Of a stretch of DNA of 64,000 nucleotides, positions 37,101 through 47,651 are shown one piece after another. The DNA lies in the NCBI GenBank assembly GCA_030068145.1, contig JAPJBO010000833.1, positions 1 through 64,000 on the forward strand, given 5' to 3'. A program made the translations under genes and the position numbers. The notes beneath the pieces were generated by a model, which saw nothing but the letters and a program-made list of their open reading frames with translations, made no database searches and had not been told where the DNA came from. This DNA is from Diplonema papillatum (lineage: Eukaryota > Euglenozoa > Diplonemea > Diplonemida > Diplonemidae). The first letter of the stretch is position 1; every line of letters starts with the position of its first letter.

Positions 37101-40100
37101 CCAGCTCGTCGAGCGCCGCAACCCCAACCCCCTCGTGCACGCAACAGCTGGCGGGGGGCGACCTGGAGCGTGCCGTCCTGCGAGAGGTGTTGGAGGCGTT
37201 GTGGGTGGTTTCCGCCCGAAGCGGCTCGCGCCGGTGCGCAGACACGGCGAAGACTGCGTTTTGCTGGTGGATCTCGGCCGTGCATTCGTCATTGTCCGAC
37301 GCTCCGGTAGCGACGGATGGCGGTGAACGTGTACGCGGCGCAACCCCTGCGACCGAGAGTCTGGTGACCCAGCTAGCCCGAGAGGAGCTGCTCGACGTGG
37401 CGTTCAGCGGCCCCGACACCCACGGACAACCACCCGAAGCCGTGAGAGACCGCCTCCAGGCGAGGACCACCCAACTGCTAGCGCTGTTCGAAGCGCTGCG
37501 GCACTCGCCCGGGGTCGGGGTGGCCCTCGCCGCCGGCGCCGCCGCAGCCGGCGATGCCGCCCTGGGCGTCGTCCGGCGCTGGTGGGCGGCCCCCGCAAGC
37601 AGCCCGGCCGCCGCCAGCCGGCTTCTGCCCCGCCCCCGCCGCCACGACCACGCCGCCCACAAACAGCAGCCCGCTGCCGCCATCGTGCAGTGGGCCAGGT
37701 TCCCCCCCGCCGCCGAAGGCGCGGCTCTTGCGGTGAAGGCCGCCGCGCGTGTCGCCCGCGGGGCGTCCGGCCGCGCGGATCCTTCGCCCGCCTCCGGCTT
37801 CGACAAGGCGCTGCAGATCCTCGCCGCGCGCGCCCGGCAAGGTTCGGCGGCGGACCGCCCGCTGCTCTCCCGCGGCTTCGCGCCTGAGGTCGGCCACGGG
37901 GGAGGCCACGGGGGAGGCCAGCTGGGCCCGGTCCCCTCGTTTTCGACGCTGCCGCATCACGTCTTCAAGTCGCGCCGCCTCCTCCTCCGCGACGCGCCCC
38001 CCGCAAGTGACGCATTGCGAGCCTCCATCATGGGTCCGTGCGCGAGTCCTGCGGTGGGCTCCGTCAGAGACCCTGCCCGGGCTTCTTCCGTTGACCGTGA
38101 AGACTGTGAAGAACAGCCCGTAACAGTCCAGGCGGTTGCCCGTGCCGGCGGCGGGGAATGGGGCGGCTACACTGATGAAGAGGAAACTGTGAATTATCTT
38201 TGTGACGCAGAACTCCCGAGCAAGGGTCGTGGAGTAAGTGCCGACGACGCCAGCCGCGCAACGGGAGAAGGAACAAACGTCATGAACGATGATCCAGCGA
38301 CTGGAGAGCTTCATCGTGGTTCCGACAGCGCGAGCGGAAGCCTTGTGAACCGTGAAGATGAAGCCAACCACGCCAGGGGAGAAGTAACAAGCACCGCAAA
38401 CGCTGATACCGCGACTGGAGAGCTTCACCGTGGTTCTGGCAGCGCGAGCGGAGGCCTTGGGAAGGGTGAAGATGAAGCCAGCCACGCTAGGGAAGGAACA
38501 AGCTCCGCGAACGATTATCCAGTGACTGGAGAGCTTCACCGTGGTTCTGGCAGCGCTAGCGGGGGCCCTGGGAACGGTGAAGAAGAAGCTAGCCACGCAA
38601 AGAGAGAAGGAATAAACGCCGCGAACGCTGATCCAGTGACTGAAGAGCTTCATCGCGGTTCTGACAGCGCGAGCGGGGGCCGTGGGGAGGGTGAAGATGA
38701 AGCCAGCCACGCAAAAAGAAAAGGAACAAACGCCGCGAACGATGATCCAGCGACTGTAGAGCTTCACCGTGGTGATGACAGCGCAAGCGAAGGCCGTGGG
38801 GAGGCTGAAGATGAAGCCAACCACGCAGAAGGAACAAGCGCCGCGAACGATGACCCAGCGACTGGAGAGCTTCACCGTGGTTCTGACAGCGCGAGCGGAG
38901 GCCTTGTGAACGGTGAAGATGAAGCCAGCCACGCAAAAAGAGAAGGAACAAGCGCCGCGAACGATGATCCAGCGACTGGAGAGCTTCACCGTGGTTCTGA
39001 CAGCGCGAGCGGAGGCCTTGTGAACGGTGAAGATGAAGCCAGCCACGCAAAAAGAGAAGGAACAAACGCCGCGAACGATGATCCAGCGACTGAAGAGCTT
39101 CACCGTGGTGCTGACAGCGCAAGCGAGGGCCGTGGGGAGGGTGACGACGCCAGCGACGCTAAGCGAGAAGAACCGAACGCCCCGAACGATGATTCAGCGA
39201 AAGCAGAGCGTCACCGAGGTCCTGACAGCGCGAGCGGGGCGCGCCTTGCGGAGGGTGACGACGAAGCCAGCCACGCAAAGGAACGGGAAACAAGCGCCGC
39301 AAACGACGACCCGCAACAACAACACCGAGACGGCGCAGACAGCCCCGCGGCCGGCGACCGAGCCGCTTCGGACGGAAACGACCCGGCTCTGCGGGCGTCG
39401 TCCGAGTCTCGCGGGGTGCTTGCGGAGATGAAAGACGGCTCGTCGCCCGAGCTTGAACCGCCCATCACCACAGACAATACGCCAACCACCGGCAGTCGCC
39501 CGAACTCAGCGAAGGCAACGACGGAGGCGCAGAACCGCGAAAACCATGAAAATGATGCCGCGGTCAAAGCCGCCGACAACGACAGTCCTCCATCCGCTTC
39601 GGACGAAAACGACGCGGCTCTGCTGCGGGCGTCTTCCGCGTCCCGCGGGGTGCTTCCGATGAAGGACGGCTCGTCGCCAGAGCTCGAACCGCGCATCACC
39701 ACAGACGAGACGCCAACCAGCGGCAGTCGCCCGAACTCAGTGAAAGCGACGGAGGCGCAGAACCGCGAAACCCATGAAAATGATGCCGCGATCAACGCCG
39801 CCGATACCGACAGTCGCCCATCCGCTTCGGACAACGGGTTCGCTGGGCGGGAAGCCGACACCGGGATGTCCGACAACCGTCGTTCGCACAGCAGCGGGGA
39901 CGGCCGCTGGGCAGAACAAGAGCACAGCACGATGAGCGGGACGTCAGATTCGGCAGCAGCGCCGTCGGCTGGTAAAGACAAGCACGCGAAGGTACCGCGG
40001 AAGACGGCCACCGTCCCGGTGGCGATGGCGCTGGGCCAGCGGCTGCGGCCCGAAAAGGACGGCAGCCTGCCGCCCGACGAAGACGAGCACCTGCGCGAGC

Positions 40101-40306
40101 TGAGCGCGAGGGCGCGCAACGAGAGGAAGAGCGCCAGCCTCGCGGCCCACCGGCGGGCGGCCGAGAAGAAACGGGTCTCCGAAGAGACGGAGAAGGAGGA
40201 GCGCGTCCTCCGCGAGGCCGAGGACCACCGAAGGAGGGCAGCCCGGCAGCGTGAGCTCGAAAGGATCATGGAGAAGGCTGCCGAGAAAAGCGCCCCGGGT
40301 GGGTGA
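34118..40306 (+). CDS. Large unknown protein (~1,936 aa) with three internal repeat arrays
   Basis: Proposed exons are 34,118-34,906 and 35,285-40,306. Both ends fit phase 0, but the donor (GTCTGCG) is unusual and other donors up to 35,019 are possible. I recognise no family. The first ~700 residues are Ala/Leu-rich and helical, suggesting an ARM/HEAT-like solenoid. Three repeat regions follow: ~40-residue units of ALS..R-type (36,160-36,610), about ten 38-residue acidic units with the core NDDPATGELHRGSDSASGG (38,267-39,345), and two ~77-residue units (39,371-39,832). The C-terminus (39,990-40,303) is a highly charged Lys/Arg/Glu helix. Array units 6 and 7 differ by one base, so the array is still evolving. 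Nothing shows its cellular role. Confidence 0.8.
35018..35145 (+). repeat. 3' half of repeat R1 in the large gene's intron
   Basis: The CCCCCTCTAGACTTCGTCG and GAAATAAGCACC stretch, a CGGTCC, then GTATTTT match the R1 3' end in order. It lies between the two proposed exons of the large gene, in the sense orientation. Confidence 0.65.
38267..39345 (+). repeat. Coding minisatellite, 114-bp unit, ~10 copies
   Basis: Units start with GAAGGAACAA(G/A)C. The copies at 38,828, 38,942 and 39,056 are spaced exactly 114 bp apart, and the first two differ at one base (GACCCAGCG versus GATCCAGCG). Outer units are more diverged, with lengths changed only by multiples of three. Confidence 0.95.
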
Positions 40307-41209
40307 TAACAAAGGGGGACGGCATGTGGAGGGAACCTCTACCCGCTGAGACTAGTTGGCTAGTTCCTGGACACGTTTCTTCTGCAACAGAACTGCATCC
40401 TCCGAAGAAATGACCATCATACTGCAACAGAACTGCATGCAGCGGCGCTAGGAGAGCTGTCTGGTCCCTTGCCGGCTGTGCTTCAGACGCAGGTCCCCCC
40501 ACACAATATTTTGCCGCTATAGAAGTTTCCCACCGCCGCACGCAGTAGATTGACACGATTTCAGAGAAGCAAAAGGCATCTGAGGCCGCTTAGCCTAAGC
40601 TTCTGTTGACCCTGCAGCAGGGCCTGCTCAGTTCCCTGCCAGTTTCAGCTTCCTCCCCTTTCCCGTCCCAGCTCCGTTTCCTTGCGCAGTTTACACTGCG
40701 CCAGGTGCAGCCAGCCCTTTACTTGCATTTTAGTTTTGCTCCTTCATTTGCGGCCGCACGGACTCCGCATTTGCACTCAGATTGCCAGAGCTCGTATGTG
40801 TGTTTGCTCTGCACTTTGCAGAGCAAAGTTGAATTGAAGCTGATCCGTCGTACATACTTCCAGTGCATGTGATACGATAGCCGGAAAGCTGTCAAACTTG
40901 TTTTAAATGTGCGGCCTGCGACAAATAGTATCGTCATCCAGTGGCTCGCTTTCCACGCAACATTGTTCCGTCAGAAGTAGACGTGTGGATGTCGTAAGAC
41001 ACCCGCCACACCGATGCTTTCGAGGGCAAAGGCAACACTCGTCGCGTGTTTAAGCGCAGGCGCACTCACCTGACAAACAGTGCTGGGCACCTATCTAGTG
41101 AGTGCAGAACGAACCTCCAGCTCGCCGCTTTGATAAATCCAACGAACAGCAACCCAGCGTCTCTCCCCCTCCCTGACCACTGCGGTGGCCTTTCCGCTCC
41201 ACCCCCAGC
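40307..41209. other. Intergenic, nothing recognisable
   Basis: No gene was found. The last ~40 bp (GGCCTTTCCGCTCCACCCCC followed by AG) form a strong splice acceptor that ends one base before the next start codon. Confidence 0.6.
41171..41208 (+). promoter_or_regulatory. Splice acceptor abutting the start codon
   Basis: A pyrimidine tract (CCTTTCCGCTCCACCCCC) then AG, one base before the ATG at 41,210. Only one base would remain between the splice site and the start codon. This fits either a trans-splice site or a non-coding upstream exon. Confidence 0.55.
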
Positions 41210-44200
41210 ATGGCGGGGTTCGCAGAATCGGCGGAGGATTTGGTGCACCGGCTGAGCTGCGTGATAGACTCCATCCACAGCGGGTCGAGCAGCAGGCAGG
41301 AGAGGTATCCAGCAACGGAATCGCCCAGCGCGCCATATGACCGCCGCCTGGTATTCGACACGGACTGGCCCGCCGCGGAACTGACGAAGCACAGGGAAGA
41401 AGACACAATGCAACCAGAGACCTTAACTCGCAACCGCACCCTATCTTCCCACGCATTCGCGCCCGAAAAGAAAACGGCGTCTAAGCCATTGAATGGGTCC
41501 GGGCTCCCGTGGGATGGCCCATTTAGGATGCAGACGGGACTGGAACGCTCGATCGGGATTTCAAGAGACTCGGTCAGAAAAGTCTTGCCATCGTCGCCAG
41601 ACCAGCCCGTTCAACTGCCAGCTCATGACGCCTGGGGGGCGCTTGGACGGGGTTCGGCACGACCGACGGAACGGCAGGCGGACGACCCCCTTCTCCTCTA
41701 TTTCCGAACGCTTCGCTCTCAATTCGAACGCTCGCAACGCAGCGACACGCCCCCGCCGAACACCAGCAGTCCCATGACGCCACCTGCGCAGCCCAGCGCA
41801 AGCCTGCAGAGCAGCACGCAAGACCGCCGTCACGCGTCGTCATCGCCAGATCCAGCCTACGACGAAAGCCGCCCGGTTCATACCCCAGCCGTTCACCCGT
41901 TCGTCTTCGGGGAAGATGATACCGGCACCCCAGCCAGCTCCCGACCAACGCCAAGCACCAGCCTAAAGCAGCAGCCGACGTTCGTCCACCGGTCTTGCAC
42001 TCCCGCGTCTCCGCCGCCTTCGAAGCGCTGGCCGCAGCGGAGCGAGCCGGCCCCGCGATCCGACAGCCGGAGGAAGACGCCGCCCCGCCCGTCGTCGCCC
42101 CCGTCGCAGCGCCACCGGCGCTCCCCGCCGCAGCCGGGCGACGCTAAAAAGCGGCCGGCCGGCGGCCGCGCCGCGGCCCCGCCGCCCAGCAGGCCGAGTG
42201 CTGCGGCATCGTCCCCGCCGCCGCCGCCGCTCTTCACCCACGCGGGCGAGCGGAGCCGGTGCAGCCGCCCGCCCGCCACCTCCACCGCCGCCGCGTCCCC
42301 CCCGCCGCCGGGCGCAGGCGGCCGCGGCAGGGCCGCGCCGCCGGCGAAAGCCGGGAACCCGCGGCTTCGGGAGGCCTCGGGCGAACCCGAGACGGAGACC
42401 GAGGGCTTGTGCATACTCGAGCTCAGGCCGAAGAACGGTACTTGTTTTCTGTTTGTACAAGCACCTGCTATTGAGTTGTATACAGACCACGGAAGGAGGA
42501 CAATTTGCGAAGGAGTCCCCCCTCCCCTTCTGGAAACTTTCAACTTCGCCTGTAAAAGACTGGGAGACATCTCTCAAGGAGATCTGGCGCCCTCAGGGAC
42601 TCATATGTACCGTGGCTGTAATTAGTTATTCGGGCTGGTCTTTTCGTGGTGCCCAGAGGCAGAGATAGTCACTACTTTGGGCACATGTCGGCCGACCAAG
42701 TGAGGGAAGACTCGCGACGAACCTCTTTTTTCCTGTATCAGCACTTTTGTGGGCTTTGTGCGCACCGTTGTTGTTCCGGGATAGATTTTTGACTTAAGCG
42801 CCAGCTTGGAAGGAAATGCTCAACGAAGCTGCCAGAGGGATCCCACGTAACTACCGAACCACGAGTTGAACGGACGTGGGGTCCCACACACGCGGTCTAC
42901 CCCACGACAAGACACACAAACACGACTACGACAGGTCATAAAAAAAACAACACACGGTGGTGTAAGCGTACGGGTTTGCGAAGAACAAAACAGTGTACCA
43001 TTCACAACAATACAAAACAGGCGAGAGCTTTCTCACAAGCAAGCAGAGCGCTGTGCCGTCACGGGGTAGTGTTCGAAAACCGGAGACCGGCCACCATGAG
43101 ACACCGACTGACCACCTGCCGTTGGGAGGGTCGTCAGCAGTGACGGTGCGGTTGCTTTCGGGCGCCGACCGGTCGTCCACTTTTGAAAGGGCCCCGTGTT
43201 GCAAAGCAGAGCCAAGGCGCCGCGGCGGCGCCGCCGACCCGCCGTCGCCTTCGGATCGCGACGCCATCAAGACGCTCCCGTCGGCAGTAACGGTGTGCTT
43301 GCGCCCGGGCGGCGGGAAACCGCTTTTCGGCGCAAACGCGCATCGGCAGCCGTCGAAAAGCTCGTCTTCCCTTCAGGGGAATCTAAACGCAGCGCAAAGG
43401 CGCGGGTCGACCCGTACCAACCCGCCTTCGCCGCGGGCTTCGAACGGTAGAGAACACGAATGCCCCCTGGTCGCACCGAATGCAGGCGGTGCTGCGTCGT
43501 CAGTGGCTCTTTCGAGTTCGAGCGAAGCCAACCCCTCTCGAACGCCTCCGAACCCTCACCAGAGATCGGCTCAGAACGCGAAGCCGACGGCAACGCGGTT
43601 TCCGAACCCACTGGACAGTCCGGAGGACGTGCGGACGTATCCATACGGCTTGCCTTTTGCAAAGCAGGCTTCCTCCACGACAGCGGGACCACCGGCAGCC
43701 CGGCCCAAATGCCAGGCAGGCTCGGAAGGGCAGCGCTTAGAGTACGCCGATATCTGCCAGCTGCCGTCCAGCTCGTTTCCGGCGAGGGCCGACGACAACG
43801 AGGACGTTGACAGGCACGGTGAGATGAGTAGTCGGTCGAGCGACGACGGCAGCACGGACGGTGAGACCCTCGTCGTGTTGGAAGCTTCGCATTGCCACCA
43901 GCTGCCGAGCTCCGACGAAGCAACCCGAACCCCGTACCATCGCAACACGCCTCGTGCAGCTGTCGTGCAACCCGAACCGAGCTTGGACCAACATGCCTTT
44001 GGGGACAGTCCCGGGCAGGTGTCCCCCACCACTACCGCGCAGAGTCCCAGTGTGCCGCGTGACAGGCACCAGCCGGAATCTCGCCGGTTTTCAGCGCCCG
44101 CGGTCAGACGGGCGGGGGAGTCGCGGAAGCCATTGGCCGAAGTGCGCCGCGCGGGCGGCGAGAATCGGATGGAAAACGAGGCAGAAAGCAAGAAACTGCG

Positions 44201-44669
44201 CAGCGCATTCGGGCTGGATCCCGTCGGGAGAGAGCAAGCTAAAGACGAAGCACGGCCCTGCAACGCCGCGGTGAAGCAACGCGCAGTGCAGCGGGACGAG
44301 TGGCAGAAGCTCCGCCAGCAACGCATCGTGCAGAAGAAGCGCATCGACGAAGCGGAGGAGCTAGCGCACTGCTCGTTCCGGCCCGTCCTCGCCGCGAAAT
44401 CGCGCAAGATGGCCGCCAGCGGCAAGGCGAAGGACCCGGTGGCGGGCTCTCCTCCGTCGCAAGCCCGGGCCCAGCAGAGTCCCAAAGGCGCACCCGGTGC
44501 GCAGGACGCTGAGAAGCCGCAAAAACACGGCCCCTCGTCGCCCCGCAAGAAACCGCCGCCGAAACAGCCGCAGCAGCAGCAAGCCGCCGACGACTGGTGG
44601 TCGGCAGCCATCCTAAGCCACCGCACGGAGCTGTGGAACGTTGTTGCCTGCCATCAGGAAGCGGCATAA
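41210..44669 (+). CDS. Proline-rich disordered protein with basic helical C-terminus
   Basis: Exons 41,210-42,437 and 43,141-44,669 join in phase 1 to give 918 residues. Residues ~200-400 are very rich in Pro, Ser, Arg and Ala, including poly-Pro runs, and look disordered. The middle is Ser/Thr-rich. Residues ~730-850 are a charged helix (ending QKKRIDEAEELAHCSFRPVL) followed by AAKSRKMA. Such a (T/S)FxPxL..S pattern after a charged helix is seen in several protist cytoskeletal proteins, so a cytoskeletal or flagellar role is possible but weak. The tail is Pro/Gln-rich and ends with WWSAAILSHRTELW. The intron contains repeats R1 (start) and R8. No enzyme motif is visible. Confidence 0.8.
42443..42475 (+). 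repeat. Start of repeat R1 at the 5' end of an intron
   Basis: Five bases after the donor, GTTTTCTGTTTGTACAAGCA then CCTGCT matches the start of R1. The rest of R1 is not recognisable here. Confidence 0.6.
42782..42975 (+). repeat. Dispersed repeat R8 inside the proline-rich gene's intron
   Basis: The inverted partner of 5,808-6,000. Shared landmarks are TAAGCGCCAGCTTGGAAGGA, GTAACTACCGAACCACG, GGACGTGGGGTC-like and AACAACACACGGTGGTG. Confidence 0.8.
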
Positions 44670-44782
44670 TCTGTTCTTCGACGCGTTTTCAGCGATTGTT
44701 GAACGTCGAAACCCAGCCAGCGTGTGACCCGCAGCATCATTGTTCGGCCGGACTCAAAGAGGCTTTTTGGCTTCGAAGAAAA

Positions 44783-45225
44783 ATGGCAGCGGGTACTAGC
44801 AGTGATGGCTCCTCGGTCGGGGCTTCTTGACAATTGGTTCTTGAGTTGTCGTGGGTTTGCCTCGTCCGTTTTGTGCGAGCGACTTCAGTAGAGATGAACG
44901 GTGAAACGAACCGGTCCTGGTTGTCGGTAGACACCGACAACGAGGCCCGGACTGCCGTTGGGAAGAAGTCACACCGTGAGCCCGGGGTCCGTGGCCTGCA
45001 GCAGTAGGAAGCAAAGCCAAATGCAAAAGAAATGCCCTCGTCGACGAAGACCCAGCGCTGCAAGACGTGCTGATTGGGGGATTCGCGGTGAACAAGGCGG
45101 TAGTGAAGAAAACGTGCGGGCGGATGCAAATGGAAACGACAGCAGGCCGCCGAAAACTCTCTGGGCAGAGAGTGACCCTACCCCTGGCAAAGTACTCTGT
45201 TGCAGAGCTGCAGCGCACCGCCTGA
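44783..45225 (+). CDS. Possible two-exon gene for a 77-residue protein
   Basis: A 10-bp first exon (44,783-44,792, ATGGCAGCGG) with a GTACTA donor would join in phase 1 to 45,002-45,225, giving 77 residues. The second exon has the GC-rich third-position bias of the sure genes and reads NALVDEDPALQDVLIGGFAV, later GQRVTLPLAKYSVAELQRTA and a stop. An alternative acceptor at 45,005 shifts the junction by one residue. No family is recognised. The exon is convincing as coding; the tiny first exon is the weak point, and a different upstream exon is possible. Confidence 0.42.
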
Positions 45226-46029
45226 GCTCGTTTACAAACAAACAAAGGTCGCAAGTCACCTGCTCGTCCCTCGGGATACGAGAACACAAAGTAAGTCTTG
45301 TCGGCAAGTGTGGTCAAAAGCGTATCTCTACGTTTAGAAGTGTGTCACAGGCGCCGAAGATGTATTTTCTTTCCTCACCCACGCACCCGTCGCATTAGAT
45401 GCGAAGGCCACGGAGGCGCCTCTGTCCTAGATTCCCTTTAGAACCCCAAGTGTCGGCTTTGCTTCTGTTTTGCATGTTGGGACGAGGAACCTACCAGAAG
45501 GTTTTACGCGTGCTTTTCCCCGATTCCTTGGCCTCTGGAACGATGCGAAGGTACCCGATTACCCGCGAGAAGCCAGAATTACTCAGATGCCGCCCGGTGT
45601 CTGCTTATGTACGTGAACTTGCCCGTCGCTAGAGTGCCCCCTGCCAGAACCACGGCCCACAGCGCACTTTTGGTGCAATGACTTGCGGCCTAGTACGCGC
45701 GCCACAATGCGTAGGCGCCCAAGCTTGTATGCGCCGTGCGGTGGGAAGCTTGTTCGAGAGATGGTACCGCGACCGCTGCAGGCGTGCATTAGCCAGCCAA
45801 CAGGGAGCTCGTAGCGAAGGCGACAGCTCTAGGCCAGAGCTGCATCCTGCAGACAGCTTGTGCCCGCACGTGAGTGCTGGTAAACAGGGAACGAAATAAA
45901 AGGTTGCATTGCCGGAACAGCAAATGGCGGTTTCCGTCCCACGCTTCCAGGTTACGTGGGTTGTGGTGAGTAGTTTATTTTCAAGCCGCATTGACTGTGG
46001 TTTGCTGCTGAGCCTACCTTCGTATTGAC
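45226..46029. other. Intergenic, nothing recognisable
   Basis: An AATAAA lies at about 45,895. No gene or repeat was recognised. The right edge is the TA target of a miniature transposon. Confidence 0.5.
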
Positions 46030-46031
46030 TA

Positions 46032-46699
46032 CAGGGGGGGGCTAAATACAATTGTCTTGGAATACAATTGTGTCCTTTGAATACAATTGTCTTTTTATTT
46101 GGCCGGTTTCAGAGTCCGTCCAGCTGAATAGAATTGTGTTGGAACACTGTTGGTTTTGGTGCAGTTGCCTTGGAATACAATTGTGCACACGGTTTCTAAT
46201 CGTGGACCCTCCACAACAGGTCTGGACTCCGGTAGACTGGAGACCGGTGGTCACGTTTGTCAAGTTGTCAGTGGCTGTTGTGAAACCTTTGTAGGCTATT
46301 ACGAGTCACTGCGCAAGCGTACTAAGTAGCGTGATGACCCGGCAGGGACGTGGTTTGTCGTAAGTGGTCGGCGGTGGCGAAGGGCGACGCCCACTGCAGC
46401 CCAGTGCTTCTACTACTGCGGCCCGGCCGTAGAAGATTGCGCAAAATCAGTGGAGAAGTAGAGTGATTTTGCATTCGTCGGCGGAGCGTTTGTAGGTAGC
46501 GCTTTGGCGGTCGCCCTTGGACGAATCGGCTCGTGCAGCTTGGCCGGACTGTCTCCGTCTTGGCCGCGTGACAAGGCGACTTCTGTAGAAACAATTGTAT
46601 TCCAAGACAATTCTATTCAACATCTGTCAAGTTCTGCCGGGGCAGGGATTGGCGTGCGTGCTTATACAATTGTGCATAACTGTATTTAGCCCCCCCCTG
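46032..46699. mobile_element. 668-bp TA-flanked miniature DNA transposon
   Basis: Perfect terminal inverted repeats (CAGGGGGGGGCTAAATAC at the left, its exact complement at the right) are flanked by TA at 46,030-46,031 and 46,700-46,701. The subterminal ACAATTGT motif recurs at least five times and the longer TTGGAATACAATTGT occurs in both orientations. A TA duplication points to the Tc1/mariner superfamily. There is no transposase frame, so it is non-autonomous. Identical ends suggest a recent insertion. It ends 92 bp before the start codon of the calpain-like gene. Confidence 0.92.
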
Positions 46700-46791
46700 T
46701 AGGATCGAGGAAAAGGCAACCGTACTTAAACAAGCTGCAATCCAAAAAGGTCCGGAGAACGAAGGGGACGGGGCGGAATCTTCGGCGGAAA

Positions 46792-47617
46792 ATGGGGACG
46801 CGAGGTGAAATCTCCGAGCTGGAAGACGGCACCGGCTTCTTCAAAATCAAGTACTCTTACGTATGCGGTCTTTTTTCTGTTGTTTTGAGCAAACACCTGC
46901 TTTGCAGGAAGTGTTCGAGGACCTCAAAGAGGACAATGTTCTGCAACTCACACGAAACGCAGGTAAAACTGGGTTAAGTGCGGCTGGGCAGGCCAGCAGG
47001 GACATCTTTATGCGTAGCAGGGAAAGCTTGTTACAAAGCCAAGCTTCGAGTTGAAGTAATGCCAAGTAGTGTGCAAACATACTTCGAAGAAAGAGCTTCT
47101 ATGACGTACACGCTACCCACGCAGCCCGAAAAGACGACGTACGAGCTTCAGAACCGCAGCAACAAGCCGATCACTGTGACTTTCAGCTTCTTCGACATGG
47201 AGAACCTTAAGCTCATATCTGAGAGAGGCAAGGTATGCAGTTTGCCTACCAAGAGTACGCACAGCGGCGTGGCCGAACTCTTGAACTGTCATTGGAACCT
47301 GTTTTAATTTTGCTGACAGTTACGAGTCCGGTTCCTCGACTGCTGTTTCGCCAGATCGTACGAAACAAGTTGTACTCTTCTTAAGCGTAGTCGTCAAGTG
47401 CCACACGAAACAACGTTCAGACATAAAGTGAAGCGTTTGACCCACGGACTCGCTCTTGAAACACCCTGCACAGATCGACGGAGACAAGGTGAGCCTGCGT
47501 GTGAAGCCCAGTGAAACGACGCACTTCGTCGACGTGATGACGTTGGACCCTGAACAAGGGTGGCACTACAACTACGATCCTTCATGGGACATTGAAGACA
47601 CACCATCGTGGCTCTGA
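46792..47617 (+). CDS. Small calpain-like (DUF1935/SMP-type) protein
   Basis: Exons 46,792-46,860, 47,044-47,232 and 47,474-47,617, all phase 0, give 133 residues. The middle and end align by eye with the DUF1935 domain of kinetoplastid small myristoylated and calpain-like proteins: YELQNRSNKPITVTFSFF corresponds to the N-terminal strands, and VKPSETTHFVDV to the VxPxETxxFV motif. There is no protease Cys, as usual for the short members. The N-terminus is MGTRGEIS, so Gly2 could in principle be acylated, but the site is poor. Short members sit at the cell cortex or flagellum in trypanosomatids. The acceptor of exon 2 is the least certain boundary. Intron 1 holds an R1 copy. An AATAAA lies ~30 bp after the stop. 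Confidence 0.7.
46866..46990 (+). repeat. 5' half of repeat R1 inside the calpain-like gene's first intron
   Basis: Starting about five bases after the donor: a T-rich stretch, AAACACCTGCTTTGCAGG, GTTCGAGGACCTCAAAGAGG, CACACGAAACGCAGGT and CTGGGTTAAGTGCGGCTGGG follow the R1 order. The start of the repeat and the start of the intron nearly coincide. Confidence 0.75.
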
Positions 47618-47645
47618 GAGATGCAGCCTCGCTCATTTAACGGCA

Positions 47646-47651
47646 AATAAA
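47646..47651 (+). terminator. Polyadenylation signal-like AATAAA
   Basis: AATAAA about 30 bp after the stop codon of the calpain-like gene. It is the only gene here with such a close match, and this lineage may not use the signal. Confidence 0.35.

Noticed and set aside
37478-39103. Long minus-strand frame (541 residues) with hydrophobic repeats, opposite the large gene
   Set aside because: It is the complement of the 114-bp coding minisatellite. The plus frame carries the expected third-position GC bias and length changes in threes; the minus frame is a by-product.
38267-39345. The regular 114-bp array as a CRISPR or satellite
   Set aside because: Units are in frame, protein-coding and without spacers, so it is a coding minisatellite.
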